Origin: Prosthecobacter debontii
GTDB taxonomy: Bacteria; Verrucomicrobiota; Verrucomicrobiia; Verrucomicrobiales; Akkermansiaceae
NCBI GenBank assembly: GCA_945869465.1
Contig: CAMBPB010000001.1
Span: 113,657 to 177,656, forward strand
DNA: 64,000 nt
Direction: 5' to 3'
Positions 26,165 through 36,160 of this stretch are shown piece after piece. How positions within the stretch are numbered: position 1 is the stretch's first letter; every line of letters starts with the position of its first letter. A program made the translations under genes and the position numbers. Under the pieces are notes generated by a model, which was given only the letters and a program-made list of their open reading frames with translations, did not search any database and was not told the DNA's origin.

Positions 26165-26764
26165 ATGTCCGCACGCGCTGGGATGCTTCTCGTTGTTTCC
26201 GGTCCTTCGGGATCGGGGAAAACCACGCTTTGCCGGCGCTTGGCGGATGCGGGCGAGGTCCGGTATTCGGTTTCCTGCACCACCCGGTCGGCGCGGCCGG
26301 GTGAGATGGACGGCAGGGATTATCACTTTCTCAGCCGTGAGGAATTCGAGAGCAGGCTTCAGGCAGGGTGTTTCCTCGAACACGCGCTGGTCCATGGCAA
26401 TCTCTATGGATCCCTGAAATCGGAAGTGTTATCCCACCTCGGCGCGGGAACCGACGTGGTGATGGACATCGATATCCAAGGCGCGGAGCAGGTCCGGACC
26501 TGCGGCGATCCGGAAATCCGGCGGGCCTTGGTGGACCTTTTTGTCATGCCGCCCAGCGCGGAGGAACTGCTCGCGCGGCTCTCCGGCCGGGGGACCGACA
26601 GCGCGGCAACGATCGCCTTGCGGATGGCCAACGGCCTCGACGAAATGCGGCACTGGGAAAACTACACCTATCGGTTGCTTTCTTCGACCCGCGAAGCGGA
26701 TTTCTCGAAATTCACGGCGCTTGTCACCGCCGAGCGGCTGCGGGTTTCACGCATCCGCGGATGA
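26165..26764 (+). CDS. gmk: Guanylate kinase
   Basis: Phosphorylates GMP to GDP. The P-loop is VVSGPSGSGKTTLCRRLADA. The GMP-binding part has YSVSCTTRSARPGEMDGRDY, and DVVMDIDIQGAEQVR is the second conserved block. ATG 26165 (MSARAGMLLV) gives 199 residues, slightly short but normal for Gmk. The open frame starts further upstream inside the preceding gene, but that part is unsupported. Confidence 0.93.
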   Translation: MSARAGMLLVVSGPSGSGKTTLCRRLADAGEVRYSVSCTTRSARPGEMDGRDYHFLSREEFESRLQAGCFLEHALVHGNLYGSLKSEVLSHLGAGTDVVMDIDIQGAEQVRTCGDPEIRRALVDLFVMPPSAEELLARLSGRGTDSAATIALRMANGLDEMRHWENYTYRLLSSTREADFSKFTALVTAERLRVSRIRG

Positions 26765-26896
26765 ACTGGGGGCGGCAATGTTTTTAGGGATTGTCGTGGC
26801 GCAATGCCTGTGTTAGCAGGTTATCAGTGCGAATTGCCCGATTTTACCCGAGGTGGCGCATCGTCCAAGCCGCTTGCTTCCCAAGCCGTTCCCGTC

Positions 26897-28267
26897 ATGA
26901 AAAAAACGCTGCTTCCGATCCTCTCACTCGCACTTCTCCAACTCGTGCCGCAACTGTCCGCGCAGAACAAGGAGATCGCCATCGATCAACTTTTCGAGCC
27001 GGAAAAACTCTGGGCGCACACGGATGTCACGCTGGAGGTGGCATGGAAGGACAAGGGCTTCAAATGGGCATCGGCGCAAGTCAAGGACCGCGGAGCCATC
27101 CGGCGCGACAACTGGGGTTTCCAACAGGTGAAACTAACCGCTTTTGGCGGCGCCCGGAATGTGGAGGAAATTTTATTTCTGCTGAAGGGCGGGAAACTCA
27201 CCGAGGTTTCCATCGCCGTATGGAACAAGGGGGATTCGAAGGATGCGGAAATATCGGAGAAGGACTTCACCGCGATCGTCGAGGGATGGACAAGTGACTT
27301 GAACCGGCGGGTGGCGCCCAAATTTGAAAATCGCGGGAAAGATACCGCGAGCGCGGCCAAGGCCGAACGCCGGATGTGGCTTGGCAAGGACACCCTGGCC
27401 CAGTTGGAATACAGCGGCGGCAGGGAAAAGGTCCGCGATCCGTACTCGGGCCGTGAGCGGACCGGCAAGAATTTCCAGGGCGAGTTCATCCGTTTGCGCC
27501 TGCTGCCGAAGCCGGCGAGCATGGTCGGCCTCAATGCCAGCACCGGTGGAACGGCCACGGTTAGACGCGTGGATCTGGCGAAGTCCGTCATCCGCGAGAC
27601 CTCGGGGGATGTGTTTATTTCTAATATCCCAATGGTCGATCAAGGCGATAAGGGCTATTGCGCGGTGGCCACCGCCTCGCGGGTTTTCAATTATTACGGC
27701 GTGCCGGCGGATCAGCACGAGATGGCGCAGATTGCCGGCAACGACGCGGGCGGCGGCGGAACCAATCCGGACGAAATGGAGGACGCGCTGCGCAGGATTT
27801 CCGGCAAATACAAAACCCGCTTTCAAACGGAACTCGACCTCGATTACTCAAGCCGCAAATACAAGAGCTTCCTCGTGAAATACAACCGGTCCGCCAAAAA
27901 ACTCGGCAAGAAAATCCTCGATACCGACAACTATATCTACTTCATGGGCGGCCTGAATCCGGAAGTGCTGCGGGACGTGAACGGCACCGGACAGAACTTC
28001 GACAAATTCATGCGCGTCGTCCACGAGAACATCGACAAGGGCGTGCCGGTGATGTGGGGACTTCAGCTCGGGCTGTTTCCCGAAAACGGCGAGAAGGCGA
28101 AACAGTTCGGAGGCGGGCACATGCGGCTCATCATCGGATATAACAACTCGACCCGCGCAATTATTTTCAGCGATTCATGGGGTGCCGGCCATGAGAAGAA
28201 GCGGATGGCCGCGCCGGACGCATCCGCAGCGACGATGGGGCTCTATCTGCTCCAGCCCTCGACGTGA
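26897..28267 (+). CDS. Secreted C39-like papain-fold peptidase
   Basis: A 456-residue protein with signal peptide (MKKTLLPILSLALLQLVPQLSA). The C-terminal half has the papain-like triad: SNIPMVDQGDKGYCAVATAS with the catalytic Cys, GGGHMRLIIGYNN with the His, and IFSDSWGAG with the Asp. The N-terminal 220 residues form a domain I do not recognise, rich in Lys and Asp. C39-type domains process peptides at the membrane or outside; here there is no ABC transporter beside it. ATG 26897 is the signal-peptide start. Confidence 0.75.
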   Translation: MKKTLLPILSLALLQLVPQLSAQNKEIAIDQLFEPEKLWAHTDVTLEVAWKDKGFKWASAQVKDRGAIRRDNWGFQQVKLTAFGGARNVEEILFLLKGGKLTEVSIAVWNKGDSKDAEISEKDFTAIVEGWTSDLNRRVAPKFENRGKDTASAAKAERRMWLGKDTLAQLEYSGGREKVRDPYSGRERTGKNFQGEFIRLRLLPKPASMVGLNASTGGTATVRRVDLAKSVIRETSGDVFISNIPMVDQGDKGYCAVATASRVFNYYGVPADQHEMAQIAGNDAGGGGTNPDEMEDALRRISGKYKTRFQTELDLDYSSRKYKSFLVKYNRSAKKLGKKILDTDNYIYFMGGLNPEVLRDVNGTGQNFDKFMRVVHENIDKGVPVMWGLQLGLFPENGEKAKQFGGGHMRLIIGYNNSTRAIIFSDSWGAGHEKKRMAAPDASAATMGLYLLQPST

Positions 28268-28276
28268 GTGAGGAAC

Positions 28277-30205
28277 TCAGGGAGCGGCGATGGTGACCGA
28301 CTTGAAGGGACCATAGGGAAACCATTTGCCGCCTAGTTGGGTCCTGAGCGCGAGGCTCCATTCGCCGCCTTCCACCAGCGAAGCTCCGGCGGACTTGGTG
28401 TTGAAATCGAATTGCGCCGCTTTTTTTGATAGAATCGTGGTCTTCTCCGGCTCCAGCCACGCGCAGTTCACGGTGGTGATGTCATCGATGAAAATTCCGG
28501 TGGGAGAGGTGGGAGCCGCCTCGTGGGTGTAAACCGGCGATCCCGGGTTGGTGAAATACCTGAAACGAACCCGGAGCGGCTTGGTGGATTTTGGCAGGTT
28601 GAACGATGCGGACGAGACATTGAATTCATAAGTCGTGTTAGACACTCCGCTGATGGTCTTGCCGATCCGGCTCCAGGTGACGCCGCCGTCCGCGGACGTT
28701 TCGACCGCCAGGTTGCTGCCCGTGGTCATGAACCCGCGGCGATAGGCAAAGCGCAGTTTGCCCCCGGGTTGTGAGAGGATGTCGCGATCGAGTTCGAACG
28801 ACTGTTCGGGTACGCCCCGGACGATGAGGTCGTAAATGGTTGGAAACGTGAGATGGAATGCCCTCGCGCCGGTGAGCGCTCCGAAGCCGGCAAACGTGGA
28901 CATTGTAGCCTTCAAGTCGTAACTGCCGGCAGTCCGGTCGATGATCCGGGTGATTGCGGATTTTTCCGCACCCTCCGTCCAGGGAGCGGATTCTTTGCGG
29001 AAGGTCGTGACCAGAAGCGATTCGGCCCCCTTGGGAGCCTTGAACGTATAGGGGGTGGTTTGATTGGAAACCGGCGTGGCGGATCCCGTGATGGATTGGT
29101 TGGAGGTGAGGCGGTCGGGATGGATCAGCGTGACCGAATAGCTGAACGACGTGGGAATGTCCGTGCCAGCAATGCCGTTGACGTGCACGTGGAAGGTGGT
29201 GTCCGAGCGGACGGATTTGGTGGCGGTTGCGCCGTCAACTTCCCAGAGGACGGCGGGATCGCCGTAGTTGATGTTGCTCGTGACGTTGGAGATGGGCACC
29301 TCATTGCCGTCCGCATCGGTCATGTGGACGGTGGCGGCACTGAAGTTGGCTCCGGCGCGGCTGAGCGACCAGTAGCGCGAGTTGATCGGTGCGGGGAAAA
29401 ATCCCGCCGCCGGATACGGGACGAAATCGGGGGTCGGATCTGCCACGAGTTCATTTTCGTTTTGGGAGATGTAGAGCACATTGGTGGGCGGACGGCTGGC
29501 GGAATCGCCGGGTTGATCGCCGGTGGCAACGTCGGTGGCTTCCGGGTAAAGCGTCCATCGCCGGTTGCCAACGAGCGTGTTCCAAGGGGACGTCGCGGAG
29601 CCGCTGGCGATTTCTTCGACCATGTATTGCGTAATGGCACCGGGTCCGTAGAGGCCGAAGGCGAGATTGCCATAGGCGTTTCCATTCCACGCCGAAGTTG
29701 ACCAACCGGCCAGCGAGGGGGGCGGATCATGGGTGAATGCCGGATCGGTGCTCGTGGACGGGTTGTAGTTTCGAATCAGCATCAAGGCGGCGTTCTGGGC
29801 CGCGATGGACTTGAGGGTGGATGGGGCGGGCTTGTGTGGGTCCGCACTCCTGATGAGGACCATGGAGCCGGTATTGACCCGCACCAGCGCCGGAACGCCG
29901 CACATCGCCCGGAAATAATTGATCCGGCGCTCGACGTCATCGACGAACACGTCCGAAGTGGTGCCGCTGTTGCCTTGGTAATTGCCGGTCCATTGCACCC
30001 GGCTCTCGTAGCCCTCGGACGCCTGATAAACCGCGTGCCAGAACGCAACCACGTCGTTGCGGTTGCGGGTATTCACCTCGAAACCGTAACTGGCCGTGCC
30101 CCCGGGCGTCACGGCGGACAAACCGGGTTGCCATGCCTGAAGCGCAGTGGTGCACGCCGCGATCAGGCATCCAGTCGTCCGGAGGAAAGGAAAAAACTTT
30201 CTCAC
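28277..30205 (-). CDS. Secreted CAP-superfamily-like protein
   Basis: A 642-residue protein with a signal peptide (LRTTGCLIAACTTALQA). The N-terminal half resembles CAP (SCP-like) domains: DDVERRINYFRAMCGVPALV, then QNAALMLIRNYNP and a His in FTHDPPPSL, with ITQYMVEEIA later. The C-terminal half has beta-sandwich character (SYSVTLIHPDR, FELDRDILSQPGG). It runs on the same strand as, and downstream of, the large esterase gene. The role is unknown. Confidence 0.65.
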   Translation of the reverse strand: MRKFFPFLRTTGCLIAACTTALQAWQPGLSAVTPGGTASYGFEVNTRNRNDVVAFWHAVYQASEGYESRVQWTGNYQGNSGTTSDVFVDDVERRINYFRAMCGVPALVRVNTGSMVLIRSADPHKPAPSTLKSIAAQNAALMLIRNYNPSTSTDPAFTHDPPPSLAGWSTSAWNGNAYGNLAFGLYGPGAITQYMVEEIASGSATSPWNTLVGNRRWTLYPEATDVATGDQPGDSASRPPTNVLYISQNENELVADPTPDFVPYPAAGFFPAPINSRYWSLSRAGANFSAATVHMTDADGNEVPISNVTSNINYGDPAVLWEVDGATATKSVRSDTTFHVHVNGIAGTDIPTSFSYSVTLIHPDRLTSNQSITGSATPVSNQTTPYTFKAPKGAESLLVTTFRKESAPWTEGAEKSAITRIIDRTAGSYDLKATMSTFAGFGALTGARAFHLTFPTIYDLIVRGVPEQSFELDRDILSQPGGKLRFAYRRGFMTTGSNLAVETSADGGVTWSRIGKTISGVSNTTYEFNVSSASFNLPKSTKPLRVRFRYFTNPGSPVYTHEAAPTSPTGIFIDDITTVNCAWLEPEKTTILSKKAAQFDFNTKSAGASLVEGGEWSLALRTQLGGKWFPYGPFKSVTIAAP

Positions 30206-30558
30206 AGGAACAATTTACCGCCAAAATTTTACAAGGCAAACGTGAAATCACATCGTGAAATCACACCTCCGGCTGGAGGCGGAATTTCAAAAAATTTTCC
30301 CGACATGCGGAACCGACGCCGTGACGCGGGTGAAAGTAATCGAGGATTTCAGTCTGATCCGCGAAAGGAAACAGCGGACTTCAGTCCGTTGCCTTTAAGC
30401 ACTCACTCGCGGAATCGTTTCCACTTGGTCGGATGCGATGCACGGCAGGGATGGAACTCCGGGCCGTCCGGTGCGTGGCGAGTGAATGAGTGGGTGAATG
30501 CAGAGTGGTTCCGGCATTCGGATTCCAGCAATTCCGCGGCGAGCGCGACCGGCCGCGA
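30206..30558. other. Intergenic region with a hairpin
   Basis: About 350 bp without a gene between the esterase and the CAP-like gene. It contains the hairpin CGGACT-TC-AGTCCG at 30375-30388 and a weaker one (CCTCCGGCTGGAGG at about 30267). Neither has a strong T-run. They may be REP-like elements or weak terminators. Confidence 0.5.
30375..30388. repeat. Short hairpin, REP-like or terminator stem
   Basis: Six-base perfect stem CGGACT/AGTCCG with a two-base loop. On either strand a pyrimidine-rich run follows but not a clean T-tract. Confidence 0.45.
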
Positions 30559-33500
30559 TCATTGAGTGACCTTGAGGCGGACGAACATCTCGGTGCCCGG
30601 AGCCGGGATGGTGACCTTCACGTGGTCCGACGGGCTGCCGGGCGTGATCGTCACAATTCCGGCGCTGGTGGTCGGAATGGTCACCGGAGTCCAACCGGTG
30701 AGGTCGCTGCCGTATTCCACCACCTGAGTGGTGGCCGGAGAGAGTGATAGATCGCTGCGATCATATTCGAAGCTCCAGGCACCGCCGGAGTTCTCCAGCG
30801 TCGGCAGAATCGCTTGCGAGGACACGGTGGGAGCGCCGCCGAGAGTGAATTCCAGAAGATTGGTGATGCCCTCGAAATCCGGATCATCTAGCGGATCGTC
30901 GTTCTGGCCGGCGGTGAGTCCTTGCGCCGGATCGGAGGCCCACGACTCATAGCCGGTCGGCGTCGGTTCGATGGGCACATCGGCAAAGGTGAGGGCGGCG
31001 ATGCCATTGCTGCCGTAGAGGATGTTCGCCTGATTCCATGCGACGGTGCCCTTCAGATAGGTGATTGTCGCCGCGGTGGAGGCCGCGGTCAGTTGGAGCT
31101 TGATCACGTTGCCGGTCGCGCTGCCGGAGGCCACCTTGCCAGCCACGCCATCGAGGAAGAGCAGGCCCGGCGCACCAGGGTTCCACGCCACGTTTTGACC
31201 AAACTCAAGGGCGATCTCATTCTGCGTGGCCGTGGTGAAGTAGGCTTTCCGCAAGTCCGCCGCAGTGATGGCACCAGCGGGATCCACCCCATAGTGATCC
31301 TGTGCGATAAGGGGCCCCAACAGGTCAGAGAATTTCTGATAGCCGGCAAGTTCATAGTGGCAGCTCGATCCTGGCACGATGCCATGGGTGCTCATGACCT
31401 CCAGGTTGGAATACAGTCGTGACAGGGTCCGCTGCACCTCGCGCAACTGATCGTTACGGGAAGTGTCACCGCAGGCACCCGGCCAGATCTGAAACACATA
31501 GTAATTGAGGATGTTCGGGAAATCCTGCTTCCATGCGGCGGAAATATCCACGAAATACTGCTGATAGAACTTGTAATCGTAGTCCCCGTCCGGCCCGCCG
31601 GAACCCTGGTCCTGCTCTCCCTGGTGCCACAGCACGGCGCGTATGCCGTGCGTGAGTCGGGCACCGACCACCCGGTTGTATAGATTGGCATAAATCGAAT
31701 ACAGGGTGCCCGCCCCGCCGTGACCCGCGGGATTCGGCCGGTGCTGGTCGATCCGCGTGCCGCCCACGGCTGCGGTGATGATGCAGATCGGCATGCTGTG
31801 GTTGGTTGACAGGCGGTTGGCCAGAATCCAGCCCCAGAGGCCGAGTTGGAGTTCCCCGCCCTTGCTGACGGCACCGCCCCAGCCCGAGGTGAGACCATAC
31901 GTGCGGATCCACGGATCAGTGACACTGCTATTAGGCGCGGCATTGTCGGTGGCCAGGGCGTTCGACTGGCCTTCGATAATGTATGCATCGCCGCAAACCA
32001 GATTGGTCACCGCGGCACCGACCGGCGTATCGACTCCGCCCGTGGTCGTGCCATACTGCACCTTGTAGGTCACCTTGCCCGCGGCGATCGGCGCGGCGAA
32101 GGTATAGGCGCCGCCCACCAACGCCTGACGATGGGTGGCGTAAAGCACATCCCCGCCATCGGTGGTATAAACCTTGAGAAACACCGTGGCAGGCGAGCCT
32201 GCCTGGGTGCCACGGTAATGGATCGTGCCAAAACCAGATGGGTCGCGGGCGAAGAACTGATTGGTCACCGGTTTTTCGTTCGCATCCGGCGTGCGCTGCA
32301 CCCAGTCATCGCTTGCCGGTTGTTGCACGGTGATGATCTTGCTCCGGCTGACCAAGCCGCCGCCGTTGTCCATCACCAGAGTGAGCGTCAGCGGCCCGTC
32401 GCCTTGCGCGCGTGTCAGGGTCAGGACTCCCGGGGTGATCTGTTTGACCACCGCCACCCCGTTCACGGTCCATTTGTAGGTGAAATTGTCCAACCCCTGC
32501 GCCTGCAAGGTGTCGAGGTTGGAAATTTCCGGCGTCACCATGATCGTCTCGCGTCCGTCCCAGGACGAAGGGCCGGTTAGAGTGAACTCCGGGTCTGCGA
32601 TGTCATCGGTGACGGTCACGGGAATGTCCACGGTCCTGATCTCATTCGGATAGATTCCCTTGAACTGGATGACGAAGGATCGATTGCCAGTCACCCGGCC
32701 GGCGGGGACGTTGAGGGTGAATTGATCCACCGCGAGTATTGTTTCCACGCCGTTTTCCTTGCGGATCCAGAAGACTTTCTGCGCCCCGCCGGCCTCGCCG
32801 GTGAGGTCCGTGCTGGTGCCTTCACCCATCGTCACGGACTCGGGAGAGGCCGAGAAAGTGGAACCGGCCTGCACCAGTGTTCCCACCATGGTTTGCAGGG
32901 GTTTCTGGCTTTCGTATTCCATTTTGATCCAGTTGGCTGAGCGGGTGAACTTGGAGAGGCGCGCCTCGTCCATCTCGCCCACGAAACTGTAGTTATTATA
33001 CCATCCGCCCAAGCGCATGATGGAAGGAGGGGTGATGTCCACGGTGGCACTGCCGGAGGCATCGAGCTGTCCGTCGATATAGATGCGGGACACTCCGGGG
33101 TTTCCCGGAGTGTAGGTATTCACCACATGATGCCATTGGGATGTGGACAAAATGGCAACACCAGTCACACCGGCAAAATTACCATCGATTACGATTTGAG
33201 GTGGACTCACCAGGCGGATTTGGACTTTCTTTCCCGCATCTTCTCTTGCCCAGTCAAAGATATCGAAACCGCTCGTGTCCGAACGGAACCATGCCTGGGT
33301 GGAATGCGCGGTATTGCCAGATGGAAGCGTTGTGAGACCATCGCCGCAATTGACGCCATTGCCAGCGACGAACGTGCGGCCTTTGCCGATGAGACTGTGA
33401 GTCACGGTCGTGCCGACATTGGTGGGAGTGAGCGTGCCTACCGAATCGGCCACCGTCTCGTTCAAGTGCATCACGCTGACGTAGCCGTTGGCGGTGTTGA

Positions 33501-35490
33501 ACACGCTGGCGCCGCTCGATTGGCTCACCACGCCGCTCTTGCCCCAATACATGATGAGCTCCTGCCGCGCGTTGGCGGCGATGCTCGGAATCTTTACCCA
33601 CACGGCGGCGACGCCGTTGACCGCATCCCATTGTTCGATCTGATACTTGAGGTTCGCACCGGCCGCCGTGGTGAAGCGGAGGTCGCGGCCGTCGGATTCG
33701 GCTTCCGCGAAATTGAAATTGCTGGAATTGAACCGGACCAGCAACGGGAAGTCCGTTTCCGCGGGTCCGGCGGTGATGTTCGCGCCGTGCGGAGTTGTGC
33801 TGATGAAAAACGAGCCGGAATGTGCCCAGGTGTCATAGGCCTGCACGATGAGCGTGTAGGCCTTGGTCGTGCCATTCTGGGCCGTGACCGTGTAGATCAC
33901 CGGGCTGCTGAAATTCTGCGTGCTGCCCGAAAGCGGGCTGAGCGTGGCGAACGGCGATAGCGTGAAGGTGGGTGCCATCGAGAGCGACTGGCCCGGCGGC
34001 ACCGTGAACAGGATATCGGTGCCGGAAATCGTCCCGGATCCCAACGCCCCAAACTCGCAGGTGAGAACATCCTTGGCCGAACTCGCTGGCGTCACGCTGA
34101 CCGTCACGGTATAGTCGTTGGAGATCGCCCCGTCGGTGACGATGTAGTGCGCCGGGTTGGCGGCGGCGAAAGTGGGTGACGGCGGGGAGCTGCTGGACGC
34201 AGTGCACGAGCCCGAGGTCAAGGTGTAGGTCGGCGCGAGAGTTGCCAACGACGTCCCGTAAGGCACGGTCAAGGCGATGGTCTTCGCGGTCTGATTGATC
34301 ACGCCGGCAGAGCCTGGAATTCCGAAGGCGGTGATGATCGCCTGAGAACTGAGGCTGAGCACGCCAGTGGTCGTATTGAAAGTCCAGTTTTGGCCTGCGG
34401 CCGATTTCGTATAAATGTTGCTGAGGGGACCGGTGAAACCGTCCAAGCGAAAGGTGCCGCCGAAGGTCTTGGCGGTGGTATTGACCAAGGTCCAGGAACC
34501 GGACGTCGCGGTGACCGCCGAGTGGTCGATGGTGAAGATCCCGTTCAAAGTGGCGGTCCCCGCGCCAGTGACCTTGTTGTTGGTGGCGGCATCGGTGATG
34601 AAGAATTTCAATTTGCCGGCGCTTCCGAGGATCAGCGACTTGCCACTGTTGACGGTGGTGCTGCCGCTGAAAGTGCTGGCACCCGAGAGGGTCAGGGTCC
34701 CGCCCGTTACTTGCAGGGCACCCGCGCCGGAAATCGCTCCCGAGAGCGTTTGCGTTGCCGAACTGGCGTAGTTGAAGATGGTTCTGGCACCAAGCGCGAT
34801 GGCACCCGCGTAATTCCCACTATTCAGTGTTCCGGACCCGGAAGTGTTCCCGTTATATTGCGTCAACGTGCCCCCGATGGTCAATATGCCAGACGCGGTG
34901 CCAGCATCCGAATGCGCCAGGGTGATGGGCCCGGTGAAGGTATTGGCACCCTTCAGATTGACCCAATTCGGAGAGCCCTGCGTATTATATGTTACATTAA
35001 ACGACATCGCGGAGCCATCGGATACATTGGGGATTCCCGCGTTAAAGGTGACCGACTCGCGATCGCCATTGCTGTTATTGCCGGTGAAGACAGCAAGGGT
35101 CTGCGCGCCGGTGGCCGTGGAAGTGATCGACGCACCGTTCAGTTGGAAGTCCGTGTCGTTGTCATTGAAGCGCATTGTGATCGTGCCGCCGCTGCCTGCG
35201 AAAACGATGTTGTTGTTGTTAAAGACCGTACGGTTCTGAGGGGGCCATGTCTGAAGAGTGCCACCGCCGTTGATCGTCAACGTGCCGGTGTCGTTCCAGG
35301 TCGTGACGTAGCCGGCTATGGTCGTGTTGCTGTTATCAATGGTAAACGTGGCACCGCTATTGATGGTGGTGGATGCACCCGCCGACTGAAACACGGCCAA
35401 CACCCCGGCCAGGCAGAGGGCGTGGATGCAGGAGGACAGGGCGAGGCGGATGAAGGGGAGGACGGGCAATTTCGTTGGGTTGTGGGTCAT
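30559..35490 (-). CDS. Giant secreted sialate O-acetylesterase with beta-strand repeats
   Basis: A 1643-residue surface protein. After the signal peptide (FIRLALSSCIHALCLAGVLA), residues 40-300 carry autotransporter-type beta-strand repeats (GALQVTGGTLTLSGASTFSG). Around residue 590 comes a DUF2341 domain (DFPLLVRFNSSNF), then a LamG-like lectin fold (STSQWHHVVNTYTPG). The SASA esterase follows at about 1130-1450: IIEGQSNALATDN holds the catalytic Ser block, AVLWHQGEQDQ the second, SCHYELAGYQKFSDLLG the His block. The tail FEGITNLLEFTLGG is a sorting-type end common in Verrucomicrobia. It probably removes O-acetyl groups from host or algal glycans. Confidence 0.87.
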   Translation of the reverse strand: MTHNPTKLPVLPFIRLALSSCIHALCLAGVLAVFQSAGASTTINSGATFTIDNSNTTIAGYVTTWNDTGTLTINGGGTLQTWPPQNRTVFNNNNIVFAGSGGTITMRFNDNDTDFQLNGASITSTATGAQTLAVFTGNNSNGDRESVTFNAGIPNVSDGSAMSFNVTYNTQGSPNWVNLKGANTFTGPITLAHSDAGTASGILTIGGTLTQYNGNTSGSGTLNSGNYAGAIALGARTIFNYASSATQTLSGAISGAGALQVTGGTLTLSGASTFSGSTTVNSGKSLILGSAGKLKFFITDAATNNKVTGAGTATLNGIFTIDHSAVTATSGSWTLVNTTAKTFGGTFRLDGFTGPLSNIYTKSAAGQNWTFNTTTGVLSLSSQAIITAFGIPGSAGVINQTAKTIALTVPYGTSLATLAPTYTLTSGSCTASSSSPPSPTFAAANPAHYIVTDGAISNDYTVTVSVTPASSAKDVLTCEFGALGSGTISGTDILFTVPPGQSLSMAPTFTLSPFATLSPLSGSTQNFSSPVIYTVTAQNGTTKAYTLIVQAYDTWAHSGSFFISTTPHGANITAGPAETDFPLLVRFNSSNFNFAEAESDGRDLRFTTAAGANLKYQIEQWDAVNGVAAVWVKIPSIAANARQELIMYWGKSGVVSQSSGASVFNTANGYVSVMHLNETVADSVGTLTPTNVGTTVTHSLIGKGRTFVAGNGVNCGDGLTTLPSGNTAHSTQAWFRSDTSGFDIFDWAREDAGKKVQIRLVSPPQIVIDGNFAGVTGVAILSTSQWHHVVNTYTPGNPGVSRIYIDGQLDASGSATVDITPPSIMRLGGWYNNYSFVGEMDEARLSKFTRSANWIKMEYESQKPLQTMVGTLVQAGSTFSASPESVTMGEGTSTDLTGEAGGAQKVFWIRKENGVETILAVDQFTLNVPAGRVTGNRSFVIQFKGIYPNEIRTVDIPVTVTDDIADPEFTLTGPSSWDGRETIMVTPEISNLDTLQAQGLDNFTYKWTVNGVAVVKQITPGVLTLTRAQGDGPLTLTLVMDNGGGLVSRSKIITVQQPASDDWVQRTPDANEKPVTNQFFARDPSGFGTIHYRGTQAGSPATVFLKVYTTDGGDVLYATHRQALVGGAYTFAAPIAAGKVTYKVQYGTTTGGVDTPVGAAVTNLVCGDAYIIEGQSNALATDNAAPNSSVTDPWIRTYGLTSGWGGAVSKGGELQLGLWGWILANRLSTNHSMPICIITAAVGGTRIDQHRPNPAGHGGAGTLYSIYANLYNRVVGARLTHGIRAVLWHQGEQDQGSGGPDGDYDYKFYQQYFVDISAAWKQDFPNILNYYVFQIWPGACGDTSRNDQLREVQRTLSRLYSNLEVMSTHGIVPGSSCHYELAGYQKFSDLLGPLIAQDHYGVDPAGAITAADLRKAYFTTATQNEIALEFGQNVAWNPGAPGLLFLDGVAGKVASGSATGNVIKLQLTAASTAATITYLKGTVAWNQANILYGSNGIAALTFADVPIEPTPTGYESWASDPAQGLTAGQNDDPLDDPDFEGITNLLEFTLGGAPTVSSQAILPTLENSGGAWSFEYDRSDLSLSPATTQVVEYGSDLTGWTPVTIPTTSAGIVTITPGSPSDHVKVTIPAPGTEMFVRLKVTQ

Positions 35491-36160
35491 CGTTGTGGCT
35501 CGAGTGCTTGGGATTTGGATTGGAGATGGAGGAAATGGCGGGCTGTTTCACCGACTGCGTTGAGCGTGGCTCAGCGCAGAATCTGCAGTGGGATTCGACT
35601 AGCGGGGTCAATGGTGTCGCGATGCCAAGGCAAAACAATGATTATTCTTAATAATCCTAAAATGAACTGCGCTGTTCGGGAGACTGGCAGCCGTGCCCGT
35701 TGCTTTCCAACATTCCGCCGCTCCTTGGGTCAATGGCGCGTGCGACGCACCCGATCTCCCTTCTTCTTTAACTGCCACAAGCGACTATGGCATCATGATA
35801 ACTCCGTAACAGTCCGTTCATATAATAGAGTGCCGGTTGCCCCACCCCGGCCGGATCGCATGGCTGCCTTTCAAGCGATCCGCTGCGCCCGGCAGAGGTG
35901 GCGGGCTATTTCCTCAAGGGCGGTTTTCTCCAAGACCCGGAGTTAGGCCGGAAACAATCCCGGCTCGGCCGTGGCTGCGGTCTTGATGTTCCTGCGCGTG
36001 CCCTCGTGGTTTGTTGCGGGTATCAGTCCTGGCGGTGGAGAGCTTCGAACAGTCACATGACGGCAGCGGATCGTGCGGTCGGTGAGGCACCGTAAGCGCC
36101 AGCCCGGACAATCGGAAATCGTGAGCAATGGGTTCACTCCACTTGCGTTTTCCCGGATGA
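35491..36160. other. Gene-free region between divergent genes
   Basis: 670 bp between the esterase start and copA. Some frames are open for short stretches, for example around 35876-36090, but none has a convincing start, domain or codon pattern. The AT-rich part at 35630-35665 (with ATTATTCTTAATAATCC) could hold the esterase promoter. I see no RNA gene or recognisable copper operator. Confidence 0.5.

Noticed and set aside
34390..35946. 518-residue plus-strand frame across the esterase start.
   Set aside because: It lies antisense to the well-supported esterase gene and continues into non-coding DNA with no domain.
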